Assembly (NCBI RefSeq): GCF_000740795.1
Contig: NZ_JGYG01000001.1
Coordinates: 1 to 64,000 of the forward strand
Length of the DNA stretch: 64,000 bases
Source of the DNA: Haematobacter massiliensis
GTDB lineage: Bacteria > Pseudomonadota > Alphaproteobacteria > Rhodobacterales > Rhodobacteraceae
Direction of reading: 5' to 3'
Shown here: positions 1-10,174 of the stretch, one piece after another
Numbering within the stretch: the stretch's first letter is position 1
Layout of the letters: each line of letters starts with the position of its first letter
Notes under the pieces: model-generated
Databases searched by the model: none
Told to the model about the DNA's origin: nothing
Seen by the model: the letters and a program-made list of their open reading frames with translations, nothing else
Made by a program: the position numbers and the translations under genes

Positions 1-828
1 AGAGCGGAAGTTACCGGCGGACAGCGGGCACTGTGCTGCATCCAGCTTGACCGCAGAATGCGTGGTCCTGAGGTAAGAGGAGCAGCCGATTTCCGGGCGG
101 CGCCGGAAACCGCCCGCCCGAAAGCGCAGGCTTGTGGTTTTCATCACCCTGCGGCGTGCCATGAGAGCCTGTCCGCTGCGGCCGAGCGGTCGATGAGCGA
201 ACGGTCTCGGCTATCGGCGGACAGCAGGCACCGCCGCATCCGCCGCTCTTGTCAGTTTGCTGGGCATTCCGTGAAGGCGAGATCGTCTTCTGTGGAGGGG
301 AGAAACTGCAGCGCCCTGGGGTCTGGCCGGGATCGCAAGGAGATGGCCGCAGGGCCGTATCTCATGGAGAGGCGCCAACCGAGCGGCAGTGCACCCTACG
401 GCCCGCGCTCGATTGTGTCTCCGGGCGATGGCGTCGGCGTTGCGGTCGAGCTGGCTCAACACCTCCATCTGCGCGACGACGCCCCGGCGCGTCACGCTCG
501 CCCCTTGGGAGCAAAGGGCACAAACGGTTGGGTTCTCGCCTCTGCGCAAAATGCTTGCCTTGCGATCTGATTTTGCCGGGTTGGCCCGGGAACGGAACGC
601 CACCGGAGCGCGGCGATGTCTCTTTCACGGCGCCAGACATGCCGTGTCCAGCCTCACCCGCAGAGGGGAGGCCCTCCCTTCGCGACCTGCCCGTGGAGGG
701 GCCGCGGGTGCCTCAGCCCAAAGGGTCCGGCGATGCCAGGTCATGTGACGGGAGGGGTCATGCCGCTGCCGGTCTCGCCGCAGGTCACGCGGTAGTCGCT
801 TGCTACCCGCTTCCCAGTCGCTTTCCCG
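1..828. other. Intergenic region, no recognisable gene
   Basis: No frame in this stretch gives a protein I recognise, and the open frames overlap one another on both strands as expected for GC-rich non-coding DNA. A 17-bp near-identical word (CGGCGGACAGCRGGCAC) occurs at 15-31 and again at 215-231, exactly 200 bases apart. The region lies downstream of hmuV and may hold the end of the haem operon transcript or a decayed gene; I cannot tell which. Confidence 0.5.
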
Positions 829-1602
829 TTACGCAGCAGTCTGCGGCAGCACGAAGGGAATGCCCGGTGCGGGCGCCTCTCCCACCCGGAGGAGACACCC
901 ATAGGCTGCGGAGAGCGTCTCGCTGGTCAGCACCCGTTGCGGCGTATCCGCCGCGACGATTCGCCCTTCGTGCAGCAGCACGACCTTGTCGGCGAAAAGC
1001 GCAGTGAGGTTCAGATCGTGCATCACCGCTACGACCCCGCCGCCCCGGCGCGCGTAATCACGGGCGAGCCGCATGACGGTGAGCTGATGGCCGATGTCGA
1101 GGCTGGCCACCGGCTCATCCAGGAACAGCCAGCGCGGCCGCCCGTTCAGCACCGGCTCCCATACCTGCGCCAGAACGCGGGCGAGCTGCACCCGCTGCTG
1201 CTCGCCGCCCGACAGCTGCTGATAGAACCGCCCCTCGAACCCCGGGAGGCCGACGGAAGCCAGCGCGGTCTCCACCGAAGGCGGGCGCGTCATGGCGGCC
1301 TCGCAGCCCAGCCGCACCACCTCCCGCACCGTGAAGGGGAAGGACAGCAGGCTCGCCTGCGGCAGCACCCCGCGCAGCCCCGCCAGCATGGCAGGCGAAA
1401 GCCGCGCGATGTCCTGTCCGTCGAGCGCCACCCGCCCCTCATGACGGACCTCTCCCGTCAGCGCGCGGATCAGTGTCGTCTTGCCTGAGCCGTTCGGCCC
1501 GACGATGGCCGTCAGACCGCCTGCGGGGGCGGCAAGGCTCACCCGGTCCAGAATGACGCGCCGCCCGGCGCGCAGCGTGATATCGGTTGCGGTCAGGGTC
1601 AC
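829..1602 (-). CDS. hmuV: Haem ABC transporter ATP-binding protein HmuV
   Basis: ATPase that powers haem import through the HmuU permease. The 257-residue protein has Walker A GPNGSGKT (residues 35-42), the ABC signature LSGGEQQR (about 130-137), Walker B WLFLDEP (about 158-164) and an H-loop in VMHDLN, all intact. The GTG start overlaps the hmuU stop (GTGA), which implies translational coupling and fixes the start; the frame stays open further upstream only as a shadow of hmuU. It is the last gene of the minus-strand hmuSTUV operon. The length and the PQASLLSFPF segment fit HmuV rather than a siderophore ATPase. Confidence 0.95.
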   Translation of the reverse strand: MTLTATDITLRAGRRVILDRVSLAAPAGGLTAIVGPNGSGKTTLIRALTGEVRHEGRVALDGQDIARLSPAMLAGLRGVLPQASLLSFPFTVREVVRLGCEAAMTRPPSVETALASVGLPGFEGRFYQQLSGGEQQRVQLARVLAQVWEPVLNGRPRWLFLDEPVASLDIGHQLTVMRLARDYARRGGGVVAVMHDLNLTALFADKVVLLHEGRIVAADTPQRVLTSETLSAAYGCLLRVGEAPAPGIPFVLPQTAA

Positions 1603-2672
1603 AGGTCTATCACTCCCCGCTGACGGAGCAGGATCCACAGAAAGAACGGCGCGCCCATCGCGGCGGTGACGATGCCGATGGGCAGTTCCGCAGGCGCGAT
1701 GACCGTCCGGCTCACCACGTCGGCCAGCACCAGCAGCGCCGCGCCCAGAAGCGCGGAACAGGGCAGGAGCCAGCGGTGATCCGGCCCGATGACCAGCCGG
1801 AGGAGATGCGGCACCACGATGCCGACGAAGCCGATGCCGCCCGACACCGCCACCGAGGTGCCGGTGGCCGCCGCGACGGACAGGATCGCCACCCGCTTTA
1901 CCCGCTGGACGGGCGTGCCCATGTGCAGCGCCGCGGCCTCCCCCAGCGTCAGCCGGTTCAGCCCGCGCGCCACAAACGGCGTCGCGGCGAGCGCGAAGAG
2001 GATGATCGGCCCCGCCGCCATCACCTTGGACCACGTCGCGCCGGACAGAGAGCCGAGGCCCCAGAAGGTCAGGTCGCGAAGCTGCTGGTCGTTCGCACGA
2101 AACACGATCAGCCCCGATAACGCGCCCGCCATTGCGCCAAGGGCGATCCCGGCAAGCAGCATCGTGGCGACCGAAGTCCGCCCCTGCCGCGTGGCGATGG
2201 CATAGAGCGCCACGGTCATCGCCCAGCCGCCGCAGAAGGCCGCGAGCGGCACGAGATAGAAACCCAGCAGCGCGGGCAGGGCGATCCCCAGCGCCCCCGG
2301 CAGCACGATGGCCGCGATCGCGCCAAGCCCCGCCCCGGAGGAGACGCCGACCAACCCCGGATCGGCCAGCGGATTGCGGAACAGCCCCTGCATCACCGCC
2401 CCGGAGACGGCGAGCGACGCGCCCACCAGTATGCCCAGCATCAGGCGGGGCAGGCGGATGTCACGCAGGATCGTCATGTCGCGGAGCGGCGCGGCCTCTC
2501 CCCCCAGCCAATCGCGCAGGACGGCGGGCAGCGAGGCTTCCGTCGCGCCCTGCGTCAGCCCCAGCACCCCGGCCGCCGCCAGTGCCAGAAGGAGCAGCAG
2601 GAACACACGCCGCGCCCGCTGGCTCCTGTCCCCCTCGGCGCGCATCGGGCGCGTCTCGCTCAGCACGACCAT
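1599..2672 (-). CDS. hmuU: Haem ABC transporter permease HmuU
   Basis: Inner-membrane permease of the FecCD/BtuC family, 357 residues, the usual size. The N-terminal cytoplasmic segment is followed by many hydrophobic helices. Family-typical stretches include MLGILVGASLAVSGAVMQGLFRNPLADPGLVGVSSGAGLGA-like sequence near residues 75-115 and FVGIVVPHLLRLVIGPDHR near 275-295, the loop that contacts the ATPase. It lies between hmuT (1 base upstream) and hmuV (4-base overlap), so the three are one transport unit. The substrate is inferred to be haem from the adjacent hmuS and receptor gene. Confidence 0.94.
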   Translation of the reverse strand: MVVLSETRPMRAEGDRSQRARRVFLLLLLALAAAGVLGLTQGATEASLPAVLRDWLGGEAAPLRDMTILRDIRLPRLMLGILVGASLAVSGAVMQGLFRNPLADPGLVGVSSGAGLGAIAAIVLPGALGIALPALLGFYLVPLAAFCGGWAMTVALYAIATRQGRTSVATMLLAGIALGAMAGALSGLIVFRANDQQLRDLTFWGLGSLSGATWSKVMAAGPIILFALAATPFVARGLNRLTLGEAAALHMGTPVQRVKRVAILSVAAATGTSVAVSGGIGFVGIVVPHLLRLVIGPDHRWLLPCSALLGAALLVLADVVSRTVIAPAELPIGIVTAAMGAPFFLWILLRQRGVIDL

Positions 2673-2673
2673 C

Positions 2674-4083
2674 TCAGCCGTCCGTCGCTGCGTGGAGCGC
2701 GCGGGACAGCTCCTCCACCGCCGCCCCCGTCCTCGGGCCGAAGCCCAGCAGATACAGCCCGTCCATCTGCACCAGCGCCCGCGTCTTGCCGGCGGGCGTC
2801 AGCGCCATGGCGGGCAGGGCAAACAGCGTGTCCGCCGTCGCGCCGTGATCGCCACCGCGGTCCATCATCACGATGACATCGGGAGCGGCGGCGATCACCG
2901 CCTCGTCGGTCAGCGGCTTGTAGCCCGAAAACTCCGTGACGGCATTTTCCGCCCCCGCGAGCGCCAGCATCCCCGCCGCCTGCGTGCCGGTGCCGGAGGC
3001 CATGATGCGCCCGCCCTGTGTGGAAAGGACGAACAGGGCACGGGGCTTCGCGCCGGGGCGGGCAGCCGCGGCTTCCGATACGGCAATGATCTGCCGCGTG
3101 ACATCGGCGGCCAGCGTCTTCGCCTGTCCTTCCAGACCCAGAGCCGCCCCCACGGCCCGGATCTTCGCGCCCACGGTTTCCGCAGTCCAGCCGTTCGGAA
3201 CGGTGACGAAGGGCACGGCGGCGGCCTTCAGCTGGGCGACGGTCTCCGGCGGTCCCGCCCCATCCTCCGCAAGGATCAGGTCGGGATCCACGGCCAGCAA
3301 CCCTTCGGGCGACAGGGCGCGGACATAGCCCACGTCGGGCAGGTCCATCACCTCCGGCGGGAAGGTGGAGGTCGAATCGCGCGCGATCACCCGGTCCTGC
3401 GCACCGAGCGCATAGATCACCTCCGTCACCGAACCTCCGACGGAAACGATGCGCTGCGCCGTTTCCGCCGCGCTCGCCAGGGGCGCCGTCACCACCATGA
3501 GCGTCAGAGCCAGAGCGGCGAGCCGCCGCGGAACGCCCGGCCGCGCGGTTGCGGGCGGGGCGCCCAGGCTCAGCCCTCGGGGTTGCACCGGGATTGCACC
3601 CCGGCGGGGCCGGCGTTCATGCTCCGGGATACCGTGCGCGGGGGGCGGGTCCATAATACCGCCCGCGAGAACACCGCGGGCGAGGGGCGGGTCCATAGAT
3701 GCGCTGCCCGCTCCCGCGCGGTCATCCCTCCGGGGAGAATGGGACTCGGTCGCGCCGGCAGGTCCACCGTCGACCACGGAGATGATTACAGGGCCAATTG
3801 CGGGATCAGTCACGGGATCAGTAACGGGGCTAATCGCGGGATCAGTCACCCGGCCAATCGCTGGGGGCGTGAGTTGGCCGGTAACGTGGCTGCGCGCACC
3901 CCGCCATCCCGCAGGATGCGTCGCGCCGTCACAAGCGCGCGCGCTCCCCCTCCCGTGCGAGTCGAGAGGCCCGCGCAATGGCAAAGGCGCGCGCGGGAGG
4001 AATTGAGGCAGGGTCGGAGCCTGACCGGGATCCAGGGGCTGCTTCCGATCCTTCCCCTCCGGCTCGTTTCGCCCTTTGCTCAT
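2674..4083 (-). CDS. hmuT: Haem-binding periplasmic protein HmuT with long repeat-bearing N-terminal extension
   Basis: Periplasmic haem-binding protein that hands haem to HmuUV. The mature part, from AETAQRIVSVGGSVTEVIY onward, is a typical class III binding protein with IVSVGGSVTEVIYALG and DLILAEDGAGPP motifs. A signal peptide-like segment (RRLAALALTLMVVTAPLASA) ends about 190 residues after the ATG at 4083. That ATG overlaps the hmuS stop (ATGA) and would be the natural coupled start. The intervening sequence is unusual: low-complexity, with three VTDP units encoded by a 12-bp repeat. An internal ATG at 3654 or 3696 could instead start a shorter precursor. A spacer insertion between hmuS and hmuT is as likely as a real extension. 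Confidence 0.85.
   Translation of the reverse strand: MSKGRNEPEGKDRKQPLDPGQAPTLPQFLPRAPLPLRGPLDSHGRGSARACDGATHPAGWRGARSHVTGQLTPPAIGRVTDPAISPVTDPVTDPAIGPVIISVVDGGPAGATESHSPRRDDRAGAGSASMDPPLARGVLAGGIMDPPPAHGIPEHERRPRRGAIPVQPRGLSLGAPPATARPGVPRRLAALALTLMVVTAPLASAAETAQRIVSVGGSVTEVIYALGAQDRVIARDSTSTFPPEVMDLPDVGYVRALSPEGLLAVDPDLILAEDGAGPPETVAQLKAAAVPFVTVPNGWTAETVGAKIRAVGAALGLEGQAKTLAADVTRQIIAVSEAAAARPGAKPRALFVLSTQGGRIMASGTGTQAAGMLALAGAENAVTEFSGYKPLTDEAVIAAAPDVIVMMDRGGDHGATADTLFALPAMALTPAGKTRALVQMDGLYLLGFGPRTGAAVEELSRALHAATDG
3802..3849. repeat. 12-bp imperfect repeats upstream of the HmuT signal peptide
   Basis: The unit GGGATCAGTMAC occurs at 3802-3813, 3814-3825 and 3838-3849, with related AATCGC/AATTGC words between and around the copies (about 3790-3870). 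It lies in the frame between the coupled hmuT start and the signal peptide, where relatives would not be expected to carry extra sequence. Confidence 0.75.
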
Positions 4084-5117
4084 GCCGTCACCGTTTCGGC
4101 GCGCGGCAGGGTCGCGACCAGCGCTTCCCAGGCGCGGGCGTTCTCTTCCCCCCTCCGGCCGAAGATCTGGAGGATGAGGTAGCCCTCCTTGTCGAACGCC
4201 TCGACGGAAACCGCCTTGCCGTGGCGTGTGGGCTTTTCCACCAGCCAGACCTCGGCCACGTGATCGGTGCGCAGATGCAGGTCGAACAGCGGGTCCAGCA
4301 CGTTGATCCACGGCCCCATGGCAACGATATTGTCGACCGGCCCGGAGTGGATCTGGATGCAGCCCTCATTGCCGACAAAGACCATCACGCCCGTCTTGCT
4401 GGCCGATGCCGCCTTAAGCGTGACGGTGACGGCATCCTCGGCAAGCCGCACGGCCTGAGGCGCGCCAACCGTGCGATAGGCGCCGAGCCGGTTCATCTTG
4501 AGCTTCCGTGTCAGCGACAGGAACTGATGCGTGTCGGTCATGCGCAGCCAGTCCTCCCGCAGCCTCTCCGCCTTGGAGGGGTCTGCCTTCGGCCCCTCCA
4601 CCGGCGCGCGGGGAGAGACGGAGATCGTGTCGGCCTGCTCCTCCTGCCGCAGCTCTGCAACCAGCCGGTCGAAGGCCGCGACATCGGAGGCGGGCCGCAG
4701 GTGAACCTTGTGCACCGCGTCGCCATGGGCGTCGAACACCTGAACGGAGCGGCGGATCCCCTCCGCAGTCGCCTTTTCCACGGCGAATCCATGCACCCAG
4801 CGGGAGGGGAAGATCCGCAGGTCGATATCCGGCCCCGTCAGCATCGCGGCATGCGGCCCGTCGGTGAAGTCGGTGTAACGGCCGACCCGCTCATGGACCG
4901 CGCTTTCGTTGCGGGTCAGCGCCAGAACCTCTCCCAGTGATTCGACCAGCGGGATCAGCCGTCCCGGCACCGCGGAGATCCGGGTGACGCCATGGCCCAC
5001 ATGAGCGGCAACCAGAGCGGCCTCGCTGATGCCAAGGGAAGCCGCAAGATCACGCTCCCGCATCTTGGGATTATCGGCGCGCGCGGTGCGGATGGTTTCG
5101 GCGGAAGGCAGGGTCAT
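4080..5117 (-). CDS. hmuS: Haem-degrading/haem-handling factor HmuS
   Basis: Cytoplasmic protein of the HmuS/HemS/ChuS family, which binds incoming haem and releases its iron or passes it on. The family has two homologous halves; here they are visible as LTRNESAVHERVGRYTDF in the first and GNEGCIQIHSGPVDN with NVLDPLFDLHLRTDHV in the second. The start is the ATG at 5117, preceded by AGAGG with 5-base spacing; an ATG at 5141 would add eight residues. Length is about 345 residues, normal for the family. It is the first gene of the minus-strand operon, and its stop overlaps an ATG for hmuT. Expression is probably iron-repressed through the box shared with hmuR. Confidence 0.93.
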   Translation of the reverse strand: MTLPSAETIRTARADNPKMRERDLAASLGISEAALVAAHVGHGVTRISAVPGRLIPLVESLGEVLALTRNESAVHERVGRYTDFTDGPHAAMLTGPDIDLRIFPSRWVHGFAVEKATAEGIRRSVQVFDAHGDAVHKVHLRPASDVAAFDRLVAELRQEEQADTISVSPRAPVEGPKADPSKAERLREDWLRMTDTHQFLSLTRKLKMNRLGAYRTVGAPQAVRLAEDAVTVTLKAASASKTGVMVFVGNEGCIQIHSGPVDNIVAMGPWINVLDPLFDLHLRTDHVAEVWLVEKPTRHGKAVSVEAFDKEGYLILQIFGRRGEENARAWEALVATLPRAETVTA

Positions 5118-5171
5118 GGCAACCTCTTGTGCTGTCGTCATTTCTGCCTTGGCATCACGAGATGTGAATAC

Positions 5172-5224
5172 TTGACAGAAATCGTGCGTCTCTCTAGAGG
5201 CAACATGCCTGACTGTTCAAGTCA
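5172..5224 (+). promoter_or_regulatory. hmuR promoter with TGA-N9-TCA iron-type operator
   Basis: A -35-like TTGACA (5172-5177) is followed after 17 bases by TAGAGG (5195-5200). Just downstream, TGACT-GTTCA-AGTCA (5210-5224) is a perfect inverted repeat and fits TGA-N9-TCA, the pattern reported for RirA/Iron-Rhodo-type boxes in alphaproteobacteria. It would overlap the transcription start of hmuR and lies in the region divergent from hmuS. The regulator (RirA, IscR or another) is inferred from the motif only. Confidence 0.55.
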
Positions 5225-5287
5225 AGAATAGCCCTACGCGAGCCGCCAGCAGAAGCCAGCCTTTCGCAGATTCCCGAGAGGACAAAG

Positions 5288-7396
5288 ATGCGACTTCTGC
5301 CCCGGCGCCTGAGGCGCGACCTGATGATGAGCGTGGCCGCGGCTGCGCTGCTGGCGCTTCCTGCCGCCGCGCAGGACGCGGAAGTCACCCGGACCGGCGA
5401 ATCGACGACGGTGCTCAACCGCGTCGTGCTGGGCGCCGGCCAACCCAAGGTGGCGACCGACACGCCTCAGGCCGTCACCGTCATCGACCAGCAGGATCTG
5501 GACAGCGAACAGGCGAGTTCCATCGACCAGATCTTTGCCAATGTGCCCGGTGTACAGGGCGCGGGGGCAGACAATCCATTGGGTTTCGCCTTCAACATCC
5601 GCGGCATCGGCGGCACTGAGACGACAGCCAGCGAATCGCGAATCATCGTCAATGTCGATGGTGTGCCGAAGTTCTACGAACAGTACCGGATGGGATCGTT
5701 CTTCTCGGACGTGGAGCTTTACAAGCAGGTGGAAGTCCTCCGCGGCCCGGCAAGCTCCACGCTTTACGGCTCCGGCGCGATCGGCGGCGTGGTGAACTTC
5801 ACCACCAAGGACGCGTCCGACTTCCTGACGGACGGCAACACCCATGCGCTGCGGTTCAAGGGGTCGTATGATTCAAACGGCTCGGGCTGGCTCGGCTCCG
5901 TCATCTACGCGCAGAAATACGATGAGCGGTTCGAGGTGATCGGCAACCTCAACTACCGCACGATGGACGAATACAAGGACGGTAACGGCGACAGGGTGAA
6001 AGGCTCGGACGCTGAGGCGTGGTCGGGGCTGGTGAAGGGCACCTACCGCTTCGGTCAGGATCTGGACCAATCCATCCGCCTCTCCTATCAGCGGACCCAG
6101 AGCGACATGAACGAATCGCCCCTGGTGCGCACCGGGGGCGGGGCGCCGGTCATAGATACTTTCGGCTATATCAACCGCGACGTGACCGACGACACGATCG
6201 TTGCCGAATATGCCAACCCGTTCGTGGACAGCGCCTGGCTCGATCTCAGGGTGCAGCTCTCCTATTCCAAGACCCAGGTGAAGCAGTCCGACCACGTGGA
6301 TACGTCCGGCGGCTTCGTGATGTGCATGCCCGGTACGCTTGCCGTGGTCTGCGACAGCGAATACGCCTATGAGACAACCCTTGCGAAGGTGGAGAACGTC
6401 AGTGAATTCGCCTTTGGCGACTGGCAGAACTACCTGACAACCGGGGTTCAATTCACCCATCAGAACCGCGTGGCGACCAGCGCGGTCGGCGACCTGAACT
6501 TCCACCCGGAAGGGACGGACGACAAGATCGGCGTCTATGCGCAGGCCGAGTTCAACTGGCAGGATCGTCTCGCCATCGTGCCGGGGATTCGCGTTGATTT
6601 CGGCGAACGTTCGGCCGGCTCCGGCATTCCGGGGGCGGAGGATGTCTCCGACACCGCCGTCTCGCCGAAGATCGCCGCGCTTTACAAGCTGACCGACTCC
6701 TGGGGGATCTTCGCCTCCTACGCGCGCACGGAGCGGATGCCGACGCTGGATGAGCTTTACGCCCATGACGCGCGCCGGGTGCCGAGCCTCGATCTGGCCA
6801 AGGAGAAGGCCGATACGGTGGAGGTGGGTGTAAGCTATTCCGCCCGCGATCTGCTGGATGTCGGCGACAGCCTCGCGCTCAAGGGGACGCTGTTCCATAA
6901 CGACATCGAAAACCTCATCGCTTCAAATACCGGTTACCTGCCCGTGAACGGTGCGGTTCCCCGGTATCTCAACATCGACAACGCGGAGATCTGGGGCGGG
7001 GAGCTGGAAGGCGCCTATTCGGCGGAACGGTGGTTCGGCAGGCTGGCCTATTCGCAGGTCAAGGGCGTGAACAAGGACACGCGGGAGACGCTCGCCACCG
7101 TTCCTGCGGAGCAGGTGTCGCTCACGCTTGGCGGGCGGCTGCCGGAACGCAATCTTGAATACGGCTGGCGGGCGACTTACGTCGATTCCATCACGACGAC
7201 GCTGGGGGATTTCTCTTCCTACGATGTCCACCGCCTCTTCGTGAGCTGGAAGCCGGATACCGGCGCGCTCGCCGGGTTCTCCGTCGATTTCGCCGTGGAT
7301 AACGTCTTTGACGAGGATTACCGAAACAATCTCTACCAGGACAACGGGCGCGGGCGGACATTCAAGCTGTCCATGACCAAGCAGTTCGACTGGTAA
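5288..7396 (+). CDS. hmuR: TonB-dependent outer-membrane haem receptor HmuR
   Basis: Outer-membrane receptor that takes haem across with TonB energy. It is 702 residues with an N-terminal signal sequence ending near AAAQDAEV (about residue 29). The plug domain begins at TPQAVTVIDQQDLDSEQASS, followed by FNIRGIGG and VEVLRGPASSTLYGSGAIGGVVNF, classic receptor signatures. The remainder is a beta-barrel with the family ending VDFAVDNVFDEDYRNNLY and a C-terminal aromatic residue (FDW). A ribosome site AGAGGAC precedes the ATG. It is divergent from hmuSTUV, which supplies the inner-membrane half of the pathway, and is probably iron-regulated through the shared intergenic box. Confidence 0.95.
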   Translation: MRLLPRRLRRDLMMSVAAAALLALPAAAQDAEVTRTGESTTVLNRVVLGAGQPKVATDTPQAVTVIDQQDLDSEQASSIDQIFANVPGVQGAGADNPLGFAFNIRGIGGTETTASESRIIVNVDGVPKFYEQYRMGSFFSDVELYKQVEVLRGPASSTLYGSGAIGGVVNFTTKDASDFLTDGNTHALRFKGSYDSNGSGWLGSVIYAQKYDERFEVIGNLNYRTMDEYKDGNGDRVKGSDAEAWSGLVKGTYRFGQDLDQSIRLSYQRTQSDMNESPLVRTGGGAPVIDTFGYINRDVTDDTIVAEYANPFVDSAWLDLRVQLSYSKTQVKQSDHVDTSGGFVMCMPGTLAVVCDSEYAYETTLAKVENVSEFAFGDWQNYLTTGVQFTHQNRVATSAVGDLNFHPEGTDDKIGVYAQAEFNWQDRLAIVPGIRVDFGERSAGSGIPGAEDVSDTAVSPKIAALYKLTDSWGIFASYARTERMPTLDELYAHDARRVPSLDLAKEKADTVEVGVSYSARDLLDVGDSLALKGTLFHNDIENLIASNTGYLPVNGAVPRYLNIDNAEIWGGELEGAYSAERWFGRLAYSQVKGVNKDTRETLATVPAEQVSLTLGGRLPERNLEYGWRATYVDSITTTLGDFSSYDVHRLFVSWKPDTGALAGFSVDFAVDNVFDEDYRNNLYQDNGRGRTFKLSMTKQFDW

Positions 7397-7438
7397 GACC
7401 GAACCCGGCCGCCGGTGAGGTGCCTGGCGGACAGGCGG

Positions 7439-7468
7439 AAGGCCCCGGGGTTCCCTCGCCGGGGCCTT
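7439..7468 (+). terminator. Terminator downstream of hmuR
   Basis: A perfect 10-bp stem (AAGGCCCCGG at 7439-7448 with CCGGGGCCTT at 7459-7468) and a 10-base loop, 42 bases after the hmuR stop, with a short T run. It separates hmuR from clpP. Confidence 0.8.
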
Positions 7469-7588
7469 TCGAATTGCCCGCAGCCGCGTCATTCGCAGTG
7501 CGGCCCTTGCGGGGGTCCGAACGCATGACTAAGACTCTAGAAAGAGATCCGTGATCTATTACTCCTCCAGACCAAGGCAGGGCGGAAA

Positions 7589-8218
7589 ATGAGAGACCCC
7601 ATCGACACGTGGACCAACTTCATCATCCCGACCGTGGAGGAAACCAACTCCCGCGGGTCCATCCGCTATGACATCTTCTCCCGTCTCCTGAAGGAGCGGA
7701 TCATCTTCGTGGCCGGTCCCGTGCAGGACGACATGGCGACGGTGATCGTGGCGCAGCTGCTGTTCCTTGAGGCGGACAACCCGAACAAGGAAATCTCGAT
7801 GTATATCAACAGCCCCGGCGGTGTCGTCACCTCCGGCCTGTCGATCTACGACACGATGCAGTACATCAAGCCGAAAGTGTCGACGGTTTGCATCGGGCAG
7901 GCGGCCTCCATGGGGTCGCTCCTGCTGGCGGCGGGCGAACACGGGATGCGCTTCAGCCTGCCGAACAGCCGCATCATGGTTCACCAGCCCTCCGGCGGGT
8001 TCCAGGGGCAGGCGACGGACATCATGATCCACGCCCAGGAGACCCAGAAGCTGAAGGATCGTCTGAACGGCATCTACGTCAGGCACACCGGGCGCAGCCT
8101 CAAGGAAGTCGAAGACGCGCTTGAGCGGGACCGCTTCATGTCGGCGGAAGATGCGAAGGAATGGGGCCTGATCGACGAGATCGTGGCCGATCGCGGGAAG
8201 ATCGAGGCCGCCAAGTGA
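7589..8218 (+). CDS. clpP: ATP-dependent Clp protease proteolytic subunit ClpP
   Basis: Serine peptidase that forms the ClpP tetradecamer and degrades substrates unfolded by ClpX or ClpA. The 209-residue protein has the catalytic triad S107 (GQAASMGS), H132 (IMVHQPSGG) and D181 (ERDRF). The N-terminus [23 protein letters not shown] is typical of the family. It is followed by clpX with 138 bases between, the usual order in proteobacteria. All key residues are intact, so it should be functional. Confidence 0.98.
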   Translation: MRDPIDTWTNFIIPTVEETNSRGSIRYDIFSRLLKERIIFVAGPVQDDMATVIVAQLLFLEADNPNKEISMYINSPGGVVTSGLSIYDTMQYIKPKVSTVCIGQAASMGSLLLAAGEHGMRFSLPNSRIMVHQPSGGFQGQATDIMIHAQETQKLKDRLNGIYVRHTGRSLKEVEDALERDRFMSAEDAKEWGLIDEIVADRGKIEAAK

Positions 8219-8259
8219 GGCGACGCAGCGCCGATTGCTGCACCGCAGCCATTTTGGCG

Positions 8260-8288
8260 TTGTGAAGAAAACAGGGCTGTCCTAGACT
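8260..8288 (+). promoter_or_regulatory. Candidate clpX promoter
   Basis: TTGTGA (8260-8265) and TAGACT (8283-8288) are separated by 17 bases in the clpP-clpX gap, about 70 bases before the clpX start. It is a reasonable sigma-70-type match that would allow clpX to be expressed separately from clpP. Confidence 0.4.
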
Positions 8289-8356
8289 TTTAGGGCAACC
8301 CTCGTCCAGCCGGGACGTTACTCCGGGTCTTGGCATAGGAGCCGCAGAGGTATCAC

Positions 8357-9622
<1,266 letters not shown>

Positions 9623-9636
9623 CGTTCCTGAAGAAT

Positions 9637-9670
9637 GAAAAAGGGTGGATCTGCGGATCCGCCCTTTTTC
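9637..9670 (+). terminator. Terminator downstream of clpX
   Basis: A 15-bp stem with one wobble pair (9637-9651 with 9656-9670), a 4-base loop and a run of five T at the 3' side. It begins 14 bases after the clpX stop. Confidence 0.9.
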
Positions 9671-9945
9671 ATTAGAACACCGGGCATTGCGACGATTTCT
9701 TCGCAGGCAGGGGCGGTCGCTCACCGCGCGCCACCTTCGGTCACCACGCTCCGCAGCCGGCCGGCGAACCTATATGCCTCGCACGCCGCGAGGAATCGGG
9801 ATTGTGCGGATCACGCCGACCGATGAGTACCGTCATGGCAACCCATGTCGATGAAACAGGGCTGTTTTGGCAATACCGGGGCAGGGTCCAGAAACCTGAT
9901 TGATCTCGCTCCTGCTCAAGTTCGCGGGTTTCAAAGGTAAAAACG
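9671..9945 (+). other. Intergenic stretch, possible small transcript
   Basis: No convincing protein is seen. It runs directly into a strong plus-strand hairpin terminator at 9946-9986 that has no obvious gene to end. The region may encode a small RNA or a very short ORF, such as a 31-codon frame starting at the ATG near 9847. Neither has supporting similarity that I can recognise. From 9987 to 10174 I see nothing. Confidence 0.25.
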
Positions 9946-9986
9946 GGCGCCCGGTCTGCCTTTGCAGGTCGGGCGCCTGTTTCTTT
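9946..9986 (+). terminator. Orphan strong intrinsic terminator
   Basis: A 14-bp stem with two wobble pairs (9946-9959 with 9964-9977), a CTTT loop and a T-rich tail TGTTTCTTT. No recognised plus-strand gene ends just upstream, since clpX already has its own terminator about 280 bases earlier. Confidence 0.8.
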
Positions 9987-10174
9987 CACCCCCTTGCAAA
10001 TTCCCCAGCGAATCTCGCGGCCCGGTAACCTGATCTCACGAACCGGCAGATTGTCATGGCTGGGATATCAGCGTTGCCACGCGGCCCGAACGTCTCCGCA
10101 TTGGCAAGGGGGGCTTTCCATTTCCTGCGGAGTAAGTTCTTCTGCTCATGCTTCGCCGGATCGCGCGTGATACC

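Noticed and set aside
1-828. A decayed gene in the first 800 bases
   Set aside because: No frame gives a family-like stretch on either strand, so nothing beyond an unannotated intergenic region can be supported.
829-2034. A longer HmuV starting far upstream
   Set aside because: The N-terminal 144 residues of that frame are antisense-like shadow of hmuU; the GTG at 1602 overlapping the hmuU stop gives the normal HmuV length.
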